A stretch of 64,000 bases of DNA from an uncultured Prevotellaceae bacterium (GCA_949295905.1 CASFNA010000022.1:186001-250000), one strand, 5' to 3'; positions 54,034 through 63,247 are shown, counted from the first letter of the stretch. Made by a program: numbers and translations. Notes: generated from the sequence alone by a model not told the origin.

Positions 54034-55224
54034 ATGAATTATATATATATACCAAAACTTTTATTATGGGGAGTCTTTACATATCTCATAATAACCAATT
54101 CTGTTTTGTCAATAGTAGGATATGGAGCATTGATTGAGGCAAATCCTATATTTAAATTAGGTTTTGGGCAAATACTTATATTTGCAGCCTTTTTTATATA
54201 CTTTAAAAGGCTTATTGTAGGGAAACCAGAGAGGAATATGTTTTATGTTATCATGATAATGTTATTTGTTAATATGTTTATAAAAGGTGAATATCAAATA
54301 ACAAATTATGTTTCTTCAATAATATTGCCTGTCTGTTTATCGTGCCTTCTTTACACGTATGAAAACATATGTGTAAAGAAGAAAATAAAAAAAATAGTCC
54401 TGTTGTTTTTTTATATAGAATGCGGTATTGCTATTGTTGAAAGGATATTGATGTTTCATTTATTTGGCGATGGGGCAAATGGGGACGATACTGTCGTGAT
54501 GTTTGAAACATATGAATTCCGTAGTAGAGCATTGTGGGGACATCCTTTATCAAATTCAGCTATAATAACATTCATATTACCTTTTATTTTACTTGATGAG
54601 GAGTTCTCAATTAAGAAGAAAAATTTGTTATGGGGACTTGGTATGCTAGCTCTACTATGTTTTAATTCACGAATGTCAATAGTGTGTTCAGCCGTAATTT
54701 ATGTCCTTATAAATTATAAGGCTATGTTTCATTCCAGGCACAAGAAAAAAATATTGTTCGGCATGTTTGTTATTGCTGTTGGTTTTTTTTATGCTTTATT
54801 TTTTACTTCACTTGGAGGACGATTGTTGAATTTGGGATTGTATGGTTCAGATAGCAGCTCGCTCGCAAGAACTGAAATTTTGGATATTTTTAAATCTGTT
54901 GATTTAAGGGATTTCATTTTTATGGGAGTGCCTTATTCACATATAGCTATGCTTCAGTATAAGGCAGGATTGGACTATTTGATTATAGAAAACCCCTGGA
55001 TAATTTTTATTTTCCGATATGGTATAATCCAAACGATAGCAATGGTCTTGTTTTATATCCCAATATTTAAGAAATGGCTTAAGCCTTATGGCATCTATAA
55101 TGCGTGGATTGTATCATTATTTTTCATTGCCATTGTTTCTTCTTCAAATTCGTTGGCTGTTGGAAGTACAGCCATCGTGCAATTGTTTTTGTTTGCTTAT
55201 GCGTTTCAATTAAAAAATAAATAA
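54034..55224 (+). CDS. wzy: O-antigen/capsule repeat-unit polymerase (Wzy-like)
   Basis: This 396-residue, very hydrophobic protein has about eleven membrane helices and a large loop in the second half (LYGSDSSSLARTEILDIFKS). This pattern, together with its place among flippase and transferases, fits a Wzy polymerase, which joins repeat units in the periplasm. The family has little sequence conservation, so context carries much of the call. It lies six bases after the previous gene. Confidence 0.82.
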   Translation: MNYIYIPKLLLWGVFTYLIITNSVLSIVGYGALIEANPIFKLGFGQILIFAAFFIYFKRLIVGKPERNMFYVIMIMLFVNMFIKGEYQITNYVSSIILPVCLSCLLYTYENICVKKKIKKIVLLFFYIECGIAIVERILMFHLFGDGANGDDTVVMFETYEFRSRALWGHPLSNSAIITFILPFILLDEEFSIKKKNLLWGLGMLALLCFNSRMSIVCSAVIYVLINYKAMFHSRHKKKILFGMFVIAVGFFYALFFTSLGGRLLNLGLYGSDSSSLARTEILDIFKSVDLRDFIFMGVPYSHIAMLQYKAGLDYLIIENPWIIFIFRYGIIQTIAMVLFYIPIFKKWLKPYGIYNAWIVSLFFIAIVSSSNSLAVGSTAIVQLFLFAYAFQLKNK

Positions 55225-55227
55225 TTT

Positions 55228-56010
55228 ATGATTCCCAAGATTATTCATTATTGTTGGCTAAGTGATGAGCCGATACCTCAAAAGCTTCAATCATATATTG
55301 ATGGATGGAGGAAAATTATGCCTGATTATAAATTCAAATGTTGGAATAAACAAGCTTTTGACATTCATAGCATAAAATGGGTAGAACAAGCGTATAACAA
55401 TAAAAAATGGGCTTTTGCAGCAGATTATATAAGGGCTTATGCTCTTTATACGGAAGGAGGTTTCTATTTGGATTCAGATGTTTTGTTAAATAAACGTTTG
55501 GATAAATACTTGGAATATGGTTTTGTTTCATCAATTGAATATAATCCGTCATGTCGTGACATTATAAGGTGCGGAGTTGATAAGAATAACTATCGTATAG
55601 ATAAAAGTCATTATCTACCAGGGTTGGGAATACAAGCGGCTATAATTGGAGGTGAAGCTAATAATCCTTTTCTTAAAGATTTAATGGATTATTACAATGG
55701 AAGGAATTTTATTAAGAATGATGGTTCTTTCGATATGTTGCCCGCTCCGGTAATATATATGTTATTGCTGGAGAAATATGGAATTAAGTATGTAGACAAA
55801 ACGCAAAAATTAAAGACGTCTATAAAAATATTTAATTCAGGTGTATTTTCATCAATGTCTACATGTAAGTTTACAAGTGCAGCCATTCATATGGAAGCTG
55901 GTTCATGGGTTGATAGAAAGTATAAATCTTCAAATTGTGTAAAGGAATTGTTGAGAAATTCGTTGTTTGTAAGAAAGCTGACAAATCAATTGGGGTTAAG
56001 GTCATTATAA
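55228..56010 (+). CDS. Glycosyltransferase with DXD motif (GT32-like capsular enzyme)
   Basis: This 260-residue protein starts with IPKIIHYCWLSDEPIPQKLQ and has AADYIRAYALYTEGGFYLDS followed by DV, the DxD metal site of the GT32/Gly_transf_sug group. Bacterial members add galactose, glucose or mannose to capsule repeat units. It is AT-rich, starts three bases after wzy and is followed by a 70-bp gap where base composition rises again. Confidence 0.9.
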   Translation: MIPKIIHYCWLSDEPIPQKLQSYIDGWRKIMPDYKFKCWNKQAFDIHSIKWVEQAYNNKKWAFAADYIRAYALYTEGGFYLDSDVLLNKRLDKYLEYGFVSSIEYNPSCRDIIRCGVDKNNYRIDKSHYLPGLGIQAAIIGGEANNPFLKDLMDYYNGRNFIKNDGSFDMLPAPVIYMLLLEKYGIKYVDKTQKLKTSIKIFNSGVFSSMSTCKFTSAAIHMEAGSWVDRKYKSSNCVKELLRNSLFVRKLTNQLGLRSL

Positions 56011-56080
56011 TTAATTATTACACTTGTTAATCAAGTGTTTGTTTATCATGATAGTTTTTTTATGAATTTAAAATCCAGGG

Positions 56081-57244
56081 ATGATGACATATATTTTAAT
56101 TATCGACCACATAGCTACGGGTGGCGCCGAACGTATATTGATAGATTATTATCATTATCTTGAGGGTAAAGGCCATAAGCCGTATGTATTTGTTCTGTCA
56201 GGACATAAGGGGCAAAGCCGGTGGACTGACGGTGTGAACGTTGTTTATGGAGCGGATTCGGATGAAGACAATCTGATTAGGAAGTCGATACAACAGATTA
56301 AGTTGTTCTTCAAGCTGAAGCGCCTTGTTAAGAAGGTCAGCCCTGACGTAATGTTCTCATTTTTGGAGAAGAGCAACCTGCTGACGAGCCTTATTAAAAC
56401 TAAGGCCGTGAAGGTGATGACCGTTCATAATGTTTTGTCAATACAATATACCAAAGTAAGGTCTGACAAGGTCAGGACCATTTTGTATGGCATGATAAGA
56501 AGAATGTATAACGGTTGCCCTAATGTTGTGGCTGTATCAAAGCAGGTTAAGGATGATTTGACAACTTCTTTCGGGGTAAGGGAACAGAACGTCCATGTAA
56601 TAAATAATTATGTGGATAGGGTAGGAATAAGAATGAAATCCGAAGAGGCGGTTGATGATTATGTGTTTTCGGATGATGTGAAATACATAATGAACGTCGG
56701 AAGGTTTTCTGACCAAAAAGCGCAGTGGAAGTTGCTGAAGGCTTTTTCGTTGTATGTAAGAAACAGCAAGGAGAATGTTCGTCTCGTCTTGATGGGGCAA
56801 GGTGAGTATGTGGACAATCTTAAAGGATTGGCTGAAAATCTCGGTATTGAGGATAAAACAACCTTTTTGCCGTTCAGTATAAATCCTTATAAATATATGA
56901 GACATGCCAGCCTGTTTGTCTTATCAAGCATTTTCGAGGGTTTCCCGATAGTGTTGGCAGAGGTGTCTTCTTTACGTATTCCTTTTGTCGGTACGAGAAA
57001 AGCCATTCCTGAAGAGATGTTTGACAATAGGGACGTTTGGGAGGATTGCATATTCGATAGTACAACCCTGAAGGCGGACTTTACAAATGAAATTCATGAA
57101 GACGAGGAGCGTTTGGCCGAATTGTTGGGAAAGGGTATTGAAGACTGTGATTTCAGACAACGTATATTGACGCATACAAGCGGCTGGGAGGCTAATAATG
57201 ATAAATTGACCCAATTTGAAATGTATGACAAGTTTGCCAATTAA
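56081..57244 (+). CDS. Glycosyltransferase family 4
   Basis: This 387-residue GT-B enzyme has an N-terminal DHIATGGAERILIDYYHYL and a C-terminal donor-binding half with NVGRFSDQKAQWKLLKAF and SIFEGFPIVLAEVSS, whose Glu-rich E(x)7E-type region binds the nucleotide sugar. It probably adds an inner sugar of the repeat unit. A second ATG three bases later is equally possible as start. Confidence 0.93.
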   Translation: MMTYILIIDHIATGGAERILIDYYHYLEGKGHKPYVFVLSGHKGQSRWTDGVNVVYGADSDEDNLIRKSIQQIKLFFKLKRLVKKVSPDVMFSFLEKSNLLTSLIKTKAVKVMTVHNVLSIQYTKVRSDKVRTILYGMIRRMYNGCPNVVAVSKQVKDDLTTSFGVREQNVHVINNYVDRVGIRMKSEEAVDDYVFSDDVKYIMNVGRFSDQKAQWKLLKAFSLYVRNSKENVRLVLMGQGEYVDNLKGLAENLGIEDKTTFLPFSINPYKYMRHASLFVLSSIFEGFPIVLAEVSSLRIPFVGTRKAIPEEMFDNRDVWEDCIFDSTTLKADFTNEIHEDEERLAELLGKGIEDCDFRQRILTHTSGWEANNDKLTQFEMYDKFAN

Positions 57245-57255
57245 AAAATGTTGTT

Positions 57256-58110
57256 ATGGTTGAAGATAAGCACGCATATTGCATAATGGCGCATGGAAAC
57301 TGGAAGCAGCTTCAAATGCTTGTTAATGTGATTGACGACGGGAGAAACGACATTTACCTTCATATTGACGCTAAGTCGTTGGATGATTATAATAAATCGG
57401 GAGGGGTAAAAACAAAGTTCTCCGGTTTGATTTTAACGGAAAGTATTGATGTAAGATGGAGTGATATTTCTCAAGTGGATGCAGAGCTTCTGTTGTTTAA
57501 ACATGTGATAAGGTCCGGAAAAGGGTACAATAGAATACACCTTATTTCAGGAAGTGATTTCCCTTTGAAGCCGCAAGACGAATTACATAAAATGTTTCTT
57601 AATGATGATAGGGAGTATATTTCTTTTGGGAAAGACGTGCATTTGATGTATAGGAGATTAAGATATTATCATTTTTTTGTCAGGTATAGGCGCAAGTGGC
57701 GTATCGCAGAGCTGTTTAGGCGTATTTTGTTAGTGCCGCAAGTTCTTTTTGTTAACAGATTAAGAAAATTCAATTTGAAATTCGCTTACGGACAGAATTG
57801 GTGTAGCTTGACATTACCGGCAGTGAGGGAAATTATTGGGAAAATGGTTGAGCTAAGACCAAAATTAAAATATACGACAAGTGCAGATGAGGTGTATAAA
57901 CAAATGATTATAGGAAGTAGTGATAAATTCAAAATCTATAATAAACCTGTAAGTTATGCTTGCTTTTCTCATGGATGTGCTTCACCCAAGACATTGACAA
58001 TGGCCGATTATGACAATATCATGTCTTCGGGATGTCTGTTCGCCCGCAAGTTTGACGTGAATGTGGATGTAAACGTAATTAATAAATTGATTTCATTTGT
58101 TTCAAGATAA
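57256..58110 (+). CDS. Glycosyltransferase family 14-like (core-2/I-branching type)
   Basis: This 284-residue protein has KHAYCIMAHGNWKQLQMLVN, DIYLHIDAKS and HLISGSDFPLKPQDELHKMF, all diagnostic of the GT14/beta-1,6-N-acetylglucosaminyltransferase-like family. In capsule loci it is expected to add a branch sugar. Its stop (TAA) shares a base with the ATG of the next gene. Confidence 0.9.
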   Translation: MVEDKHAYCIMAHGNWKQLQMLVNVIDDGRNDIYLHIDAKSLDDYNKSGGVKTKFSGLILTESIDVRWSDISQVDAELLLFKHVIRSGKGYNRIHLISGSDFPLKPQDELHKMFLNDDREYISFGKDVHLMYRRLRYYHFFVRYRRKWRIAELFRRILLVPQVLFVNRLRKFNLKFAYGQNWCSLTLPAVREIIGKMVELRPKLKYTTSADEVYKQMIIGSSDKFKIYNKPVSYACFSHGCASPKTLTMADYDNIMSSGCLFARKFDVNVDVNVINKLISFVSR

Positions 58111-59246
58111 TGCCAGTTTTAGCTAAATATGAAGATTGTACCGGTTGTGGGGCCTGTTCAGACAGCTGTCACAATAAGGCAATAAAGATGGTGCCACGAA
58201 ACGGGTTCGGCCATCTTTATCCATACGTTGAAAAGGATAAATGTATAGATTGTGGGGCTTGTGAAAAGTCATGCCCGTTTGTGGAAAAGACGATTGAACA
58301 AATAACCCCACAAAAGTGTTATGCAGCATGGGTGAAAGATATTGAGGAGAACAGGAAAAGCACTTCAGGCGGAATGGCCACATTATTTGCGCAGAGGATA
58401 ATAGATTTGGGCGGTGTGGTGTATGGATGTGCCAACATTGGAATCGAGTTTAAGCATGTTAGGGTTGACAATCGTGAAGCCTTGGAATCACTGCGCGGCT
58501 CTAAATATGTTCAAAGTAACTTGGCCGGTATTTATACTAATATACGTCTTGATTTGAAGGCTGGAACGCAAGTGTTGTTTATAGGAACTCCTTGCCAGGT
58601 TGCCGGGTTGAGGACATTCTTAAAACGGGAATATGAAAATCTTATAACCGTTGACCTTATATGTCATGGCGTGCCTTCAGCAATCATGTTGCAGAAACAT
58701 CTTTCGACAAAATGCAGGTTGTCTGATATTACAGGGGTTTCATTTAGGAATGGCGGATATATATTGAAAGTTTATAATGATTCTAACATATTGTATCAAA
58801 ACAATTTATGGAAAGAACGTTATAGGGACGCGTATTATACGGCTTTTATAAAAGGATATAATTTTAGGAATAACTGTTATTCGTGCAAGTATGCCAATCG
58901 GAAACGTTGCGGTGATATAACAATCGGCGATTTCTGGGGATTGGGTAAAACAGTGCCTTTCAACTCGGCGCATCCTAATGCGGGAATTTCGGCCGTGCTG
59001 ACAAATACGTCGAAAGGCCAAAGTTTCTTTGACTCATTGGCCGACAGTCTGTATGTTTATGAAAGGACTGTGGAAGAGGCTGTGGCTGGCAATCCGCAAC
59101 TGCAACATCCTGTTAAGAAAACGAGGCGGATAAAGATTTTCAGATATTTAGCAAACCATGGTTATTCATTGAAATCAGCATTATATATGACAGATTTTTA
59201 CCTGTTGCCAATATATTGGGTGTTGAATAAGATTAGGAATAGATAG
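58110..59246 (+). CDS. Ferredoxin-type Coenzyme F420 hydrogenase/dehydrogenase beta-subunit family oxidoreductase
   Basis: This 378-residue protein has two N-terminal 4Fe-4S motifs (CTGCGACSDSC and CIDCGACEKSCPF), then the FrhB_FdhB N- and C-terminal domains with TSGGMATLFAQRIIDLGGVV, GTPCQVAGLRTFLKREYENL and CYSCKYANRKRCGDITIGDF. Members of this family are frequent beside pyruvyltransferases in capsule loci and probably supply a redox step in repeat-unit modification. The electron donor and product are unknown. It starts inside the preceding stop codon. Confidence 0.9.
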   Translation: MPVLAKYEDCTGCGACSDSCHNKAIKMVPRNGFGHLYPYVEKDKCIDCGACEKSCPFVEKTIEQITPQKCYAAWVKDIEENRKSTSGGMATLFAQRIIDLGGVVYGCANIGIEFKHVRVDNREALESLRGSKYVQSNLAGIYTNIRLDLKAGTQVLFIGTPCQVAGLRTFLKREYENLITVDLICHGVPSAIMLQKHLSTKCRLSDITGVSFRNGGYILKVYNDSNILYQNNLWKERYRDAYYTAFIKGYNFRNNCYSCKYANRKRCGDITIGDFWGLGKTVPFNSAHPNAGISAVLTNTSKGQSFFDSLADSLYVYERTVEEAVAGNPQLQHPVKKTRRIKIFRYLANHGYSLKSALYMTDFYLLPIYWVLNKIRNR

Positions 59247-59267
59247 GGACAACATAGCTTTTGAAAA

Positions 59268-60392
59268 ATGAAAAAGATTGGTATTATAACATTTCATGCC
59301 GCATACAATTATGGTTCGTTGTTGCAGAACTATGCATTGCAGAAGGTTTTGGCAGGTTTAGGTTTTTGTCCTGAAACCATCAACTTGCGGACAAGGAAAC
59401 AAAAAGAACAATATGATTACTTTACACCAATAGGTAAGTTATTGGATAAGAAAAGGATAATTTTATACTTGGCTTTCTTTTTTAAAAAGAATGAGTTAAA
59501 ACAAAAGTATGCTTTATTCGAGAAATTCTTATCTGAAGACTTAGCCTTGTCACAAGAGGTTGCCGACACTGACGGCATAAGGAGTTTGCCGTTGTATGAC
59601 GCGTATGTTGCAGGTAGTGACCAAATATGGAATGTCGGAGCAAAAGACTTTGATTGGAGCTATTTCCTTGATTTTGTTCCTAAAGGGATTCCACGTGTTT
59701 CTTATGCCGCAAGTATGGGGACATGCCCTGACGGCATATTGGACGGAAACGATGGCGCTCGACGAAAAGTTCGTGACTGTTTGTTGAATTTTAATGCCAT
59801 AAGCGTTAGGGAAACGAAGACGGCTAAGGTCATAAATAAAATATTGCCTGAGCGTGATTGCGAAGTGTTGATTGACCCGACATTGTTATTGGAAGCAAAG
59901 TGTTGGGAACAGCACATAGCCAAAGAGCCTATAATAAGCGGTGATTATATTTTTCTGTATAATCCTTATTTTATTAAGGATGTATATGAACAGGCAAGGT
60001 TTTTGTCAAAGATGACAGGTCTGAAAGTAGTTGTAAGTAACGTTAATATAAAATCATCTTTTTATTATCCTGAATTTAAGTCTGTGCTGGCGACAGGGCC
60101 GTGGGAGTTTCTTAATCTAATTAAAAATGCCACTTATGTTATCGGACGGTCGTTTCATTTGTTGGTATTTTCTTTGTTGTTTGAAAAGACATTTATTGCC
60201 GTAAACGGATTAGGGGATAGTAGGTTGTCAAATCTGTTGAGTTTAACCGGATTGGAGTCTTTGGCCAGCAGAGGTGCCGAGGATTTGCAGAAGATAATAA
60301 AGGGCGGTAAAGTTGATTTTACATATGCTTTTGATGCCATTAAGAATGAACGGACTAAGGCCTTGGACTTTTTATCACGAAATTTGAAATGA
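59268..60392 (+). CDS. Polysaccharide pyruvyl transferase family protein
   Basis: This 374-residue protein has the family pattern: IGIITFHAAYNYGSLLQNYA at the start, DAYVAGSDQIWN, YAASMGTCPDG, SVRETKTAKVI and a C-terminal VIGRSFHLLVFSLLF with the conserved His. It transfers pyruvate from phosphoenolpyruvate as a ketal to a sugar of the capsule and so gives it negative charge. It follows the iron-sulphur oxidoreductase by 21 bp, a pairing common in such loci. Confidence 0.92.
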   Translation: MKKIGIITFHAAYNYGSLLQNYALQKVLAGLGFCPETINLRTRKQKEQYDYFTPIGKLLDKKRIILYLAFFFKKNELKQKYALFEKFLSEDLALSQEVADTDGIRSLPLYDAYVAGSDQIWNVGAKDFDWSYFLDFVPKGIPRVSYAASMGTCPDGILDGNDGARRKVRDCLLNFNAISVRETKTAKVINKILPERDCEVLIDPTLLLEAKCWEQHIAKEPIISGDYIFLYNPYFIKDVYEQARFLSKMTGLKVVVSNVNIKSSFYYPEFKSVLATGPWEFLNLIKNATYVIGRSFHLLVFSLLFEKTFIAVNGLGDSRLSNLLSLTGLESLASRGAEDLQKIIKGGKVDFTYAFDAIKNERTKALDFLSRNLK

Positions 60393-60458
60393 GATTTTAG
60401 TCTGTGGTTTAAGGGTAATCTGCATTTTTTTGATTATGAAGTGAATGTTGAATAAATT

Positions 60459-61457
60459 ATGGAAGACAAGAAAATCATATCGGGATTGGACGTGCTTAAG
60501 TTTGTGATGGCGATATTCATTGTAAACATACATTTAAAGCCATTGCGTTATGCTTCGGAAACGGTGCAGGATGTGGTCGGCATAATGGCCGGCCTGGCTG
60601 TCCCTGTGTTTTTCACGGTATCTTCTTTCCTTTTGTTCAGAAAAATCCAAGGGGGGAATTCTGGCGATATCAGAAAAATCGCGCATTTCTGTAAAAGATT
60701 GGCAACGCTTTATTTGTTTTGGTGCGTAGTATGGTCCCCGGTTGTTTACATACAAAAAGATTATTTCCATCCGCTCTCTCCGTTTGCGCCATTGTTGCTT
60801 GTCCGCGATTTCTTGTTTGGCAGTATCTTTGACGCGAGTTGGTTTCTCGGTGCGTTGCTGATAGGCGTTCCTGTCGTTTACGTGCTTACAAGGGTGCTGC
60901 GGACGGCGTTTTTCTGGATTATTCCTTTGGGTTTGTATGTCTTCATTTGTCTTGGCGGGTATTATCCCGTGACGTGGCAGCTTGTTAACGGTTGGTATGA
61001 GTCTTATGTGTGTGAAGATGGCATGTGGCTGTCTTTTCCGTCAGGACTTGTATGGATTTCGTTAGGCTACATGTTGTCGCGTGACAAGGTAGTGGATGTA
61101 TTTTCACGGTGGCGCAGCAGCTGCCTTTGGCTGTTGTCCGTGTTGTCGGTTGTTTTCCTTGAAGTTGGAGTCTCTTTGCCGGTTGTCGGTAACATTATAA
61201 CTGTAGCGTTGCTTTTCACTGCCTCATATACCGTCAAGTTGCCTCGGCGGCCTGATTTATACAAGCGTCTTAGGACATATAGCATATTGTTTTACGTCAT
61301 CCATGATTGTTTTAAGAAGATTCCCAAACAATTGTGTGGAATGGAAAACGGCCCGGCATTATTCTTTGTCACGATAATGTTTTGTCTCCTTGCGTCGGAA
61401 GCAATAATAAGGCTTAGGCAGGTAAAAGGCTTCGGATGGTTGAAGTATGCTTATTAG
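60459..61457 (+). CDS. Acyltransferase family 3 membrane protein
   Basis: This 332-residue protein has about ten membrane helices and the acyltransferase 3 start: ISGLDVLKFVMAIFIVNIHL, with the conserved His in helix 1, then FTVSSFLLFRKIQ in helix 2. It probably adds acetyl groups to capsule sugars. It is preceded by 66 bp and followed by a 171-bp gap with a tRNA-like fragment. Confidence 0.88.
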   Translation: MEDKKIISGLDVLKFVMAIFIVNIHLKPLRYASETVQDVVGIMAGLAVPVFFTVSSFLLFRKIQGGNSGDIRKIAHFCKRLATLYLFWCVVWSPVVYIQKDYFHPLSPFAPLLLVRDFLFGSIFDASWFLGALLIGVPVVYVLTRVLRTAFFWIIPLGLYVFICLGGYYPVTWQLVNGWYESYVCEDGMWLSFPSGLVWISLGYMLSRDKVVDVFSRWRSSCLWLLSVLSVVFLEVGVSLPVVGNIITVALLFTASYTVKLPRRPDLYKRLRTYSILFYVIHDCFKKIPKQLCGMENGPALFFVTIMFCLLASEAIIRLRQVKGFGWLKYAY

Positions 61458-61498
61458 GCTTGTAGTATAAGTTTTTTTGCAGAGCCGGCACATAATTG

Positions 61499-61545
61499 AA
61501 GGCTCCAGCTTCCCAAGCTGGGGCTCGCGAGTGGCAGCCCTTGTG
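61499..61545 (+). other. tRNA-Gly(CCC)-like fragment
   Basis: CCAGC-TTCCCAA-GCTGG (61505-61521) has the exact form of a tRNA anticodon arm with anticodon CCC, and the following GGCTCGCGAGTGGCAGCCC recalls the variable loop and T-arm of a glycine tRNA but does not fold cleanly. No D-arm or acceptor stem is visible, so it is at best a relic; it could be a simple hairpin. Confidence 0.3.
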
Positions 61546-61628
61546 AAGATTCTTTTCTTGCTTTGCATATAAACAATAGTCAAGTGCTTTCCAGCGCTTA
61601 AGTATTTTCATCTTTATTTTTTGTTGAC

Positions 61629-62342
61629 ATGAAATCAGTCTTGGTTGATAAAATCGTGAAGGCCGACGCAATGGATGACGGGCTTCTGATGGAGGCCCGG
61701 GGGCGTGTGTACACGTTCCTTAACCCCGTGTCGTATCTTTGCGCGTTGAAGAATAAGGGCTTGTTTGCCAGGTTTGACGGCATTTTCGCCGACGGCTCGA
61801 TACTTGTGTCGGCCATCAGGCTGCTCTACGGGCGCAGGGTGACGAGGCGCAGCTTTGACATGACGTCGCTGGCCCCCGTATTGCTGAAGTATGCCGAGGA
61901 GAAGCGTAAGTCGGTGTATATCGTGGCCTCTAAGCAGGAACAGGTTGAGAGGGCCGTCGGGATATTCAAGGAGAGGCATCCGGGGCTTGTTGTAGTGGGC
62001 TACAGGAACGGTTATTTTTCGTCTGACGGCGAGCAGCGGCGCGAGGCGGAGCATATCGTCGAGGTGGCGCCCGACTTCCTTATCGTAGGCATGGGGGCTT
62101 TGGCGCAGGAGCGGTTCCTGCTCATGGTGAAGGATGCCGGCTATGGCGGCATCGGCTTTACGTGCGGCGGCTTCATACACCAGACGGCGAAGGACGAGAT
62201 AGAGTATTACCCGGCGTGGGCCGACAGGATGAACCTGCGCTTTGTCTACCGCATGTACAAGGAGCCTCACACGCGCAAGAGGTATTTGCAGGCTGCCGTG
62301 CTGTTTCCTGTACGGTTTGTCCTTGAACGCTTTTTTGGATGA
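61629..62342 (+). CDS. WecG/TagA/CpsF family glycosyltransferase (GT26)
   Basis: This 237-residue protein has the WecG/TagA pattern: VYTFLNPVSYLCALKNKGLF, IFADGSILVSAIRLLYG, YIVASKQEQVERAVGIFKER and VGMGALAQERFLLM with FTCGGFIHQTAKDE. Members transfer N-acetylmannosamine or its uronate to lipid-linked GlcNAc. The C-terminal membrane-binding tail (YPAWADRMNLRFVYRMYKEP) is present. It is the last gene of the capsule locus and returns to high-GC codon use. Confidence 0.93.
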   Translation: MKSVLVDKIVKADAMDDGLLMEARGRVYTFLNPVSYLCALKNKGLFARFDGIFADGSILVSAIRLLYGRRVTRRSFDMTSLAPVLLKYAEEKRKSVYIVASKQEQVERAVGIFKERHPGLVVVGYRNGYFSSDGEQRREAEHIVEVAPDFLIVGMGALAQERFLLMVKDAGYGGIGFTCGGFIHQTAKDEIEYYPAWADRMNLRFVYRMYKEPHTRKRYLQAAVLFPVRFVLERFFG

Positions 62343-62481
62343 CTCTGTTTGCGGGGAAAATGCCTGATGGGGCATTCCCTGCCGTCGTCGCAGGGCGGTT
62401 TGCCCTGTGCGCCGGGACACCATGGCGTAAGCAAGCGGCATTGGCGTAACCGTCTGGCCGCAAGCCATTTGCCCCACGGTC

Positions 62482-62572
62482 GCCAAAAGGCGGCAAACCG
62501 TGCTGCAAAAGGCCGTGTATCAGACTGCAATATGCCGTTAATTGCAAGCTGAAAGGCCGTCTTTCATAAGCC
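62482..62572. repeat. AAAGGCCGTCTTT-family repeat, array L
   Basis: Degenerate units CCAAAAGGCGGC, GCAAAAGGCCGTGTATC, AATATGCCGTTAATTGC and GAAAGGCCGTCTTTC follow the capsule operon. No gene was found in the rest of 62343-62742. Confidence 0.65.
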
Positions 62573-62742
62573 GCCGTTTGGGCAAGCTGACCAACGTCGG
62601 CACCCGGCCGTTGTGCCGCCGGCGCGAAACGGCGCCGGCATCGGTGCGCGCACGCCGCAACAGGCACGCCGCCCGTCAAGCACTCTTGTGCACGGTCTTT
62701 TCGTACTTTTTCACGTTTTGAAAGCACATTTCCGCAAAAAAA

Positions 62743-62774
62743 TTTGGCGGTTTGCCCAAACTTGCGTACCTTTG
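62743..62774 (+). promoter_or_regulatory. tRNA promoter
   Basis: TTTG (62743-62746) and TACCTTTG (62767-62774) with 20 bp between them, 31 bp before the tRNA. Confidence 0.75.
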
Positions 62775-62805
62775 CACCCACAATGACCGCACAACGGTCG
62801 GAGTA

Positions 62806-62879
62806 GGGCTTTTAGCTCAGTTGGTTAGAGCAACAGACTCATAATCTGGAGGTCCCAGGTTCAAGCCCTGGATGGCCCA
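62806..62879 (+). tRNA. tRNA with CAT anticodon (elongator Met or Ile2)
   Basis: A full cloverleaf can be drawn: acceptor GGGCTTT with ATGGCCC (one U-U mismatch), D-arm GCTCAGTTGGTTAGAGC, anticodon loop CTCATAA and T-arm CCAGG-TTCAAGC-CCTGG. The discriminator is A; CCA is not encoded. CAT tRNAs read Met, or Ile when C34 is modified to lysidine; I cannot separate the two here. A terminator follows. Confidence 0.93.
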
Positions 62880-62890
62880 CTCAAATTAAG

Positions 62891-62935
62891 AAGTGCCAAT
62901 TACTTGAAGTTCAGGTAGTTGGCACTTTTCTTTTT
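62891..62935 (+). terminator. tRNA terminator
   Basis: AAGTGCCAA (62891-62899) pairs with TTGGCACTT (62919-62927), followed by TTTTCTTTTT. The stretch 62936-63240 has no firm gene; a minus-strand frame through 62979-63200 has coding-like composition but no recognisable product. Confidence 0.8.
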
Positions 62936-63247
62936 ATGTGTTTTTAATATGTCTTGAATGCTTTGTGACAACAGTATATTACATGGCATTCGTGTTGTTT
63001 GTTGACCTGTTGTTTGCTTCTAAAAACAAAAGGTAAATGCTGGCAATCAAGGCGGAAGTCAAGTAATACGGTTTGAGGGTTGGCGGAACTTGCAGCGTCA
63101 AGTCGAGGTCGGCGTCGGGCGGAAAGGCAGGAAGGCCGCCTGCAAGCGTGCAAGCATAGTCTGGATAGACAGGGGTGTTTAATGCGTATTGTCCTTGGAT
63201 TCCCGTGTTGGTAAAACGTGTACTATGAAAGAAATGCGCATGTTTGC

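Noticed and set aside
49068..62342. Integrative or conjugative element carrying the capsule locus
   Set aside because: No integrase, relaxase or conjugation gene appears, and the tRNA downstream is intact with no repeated 3' end seen upstream.
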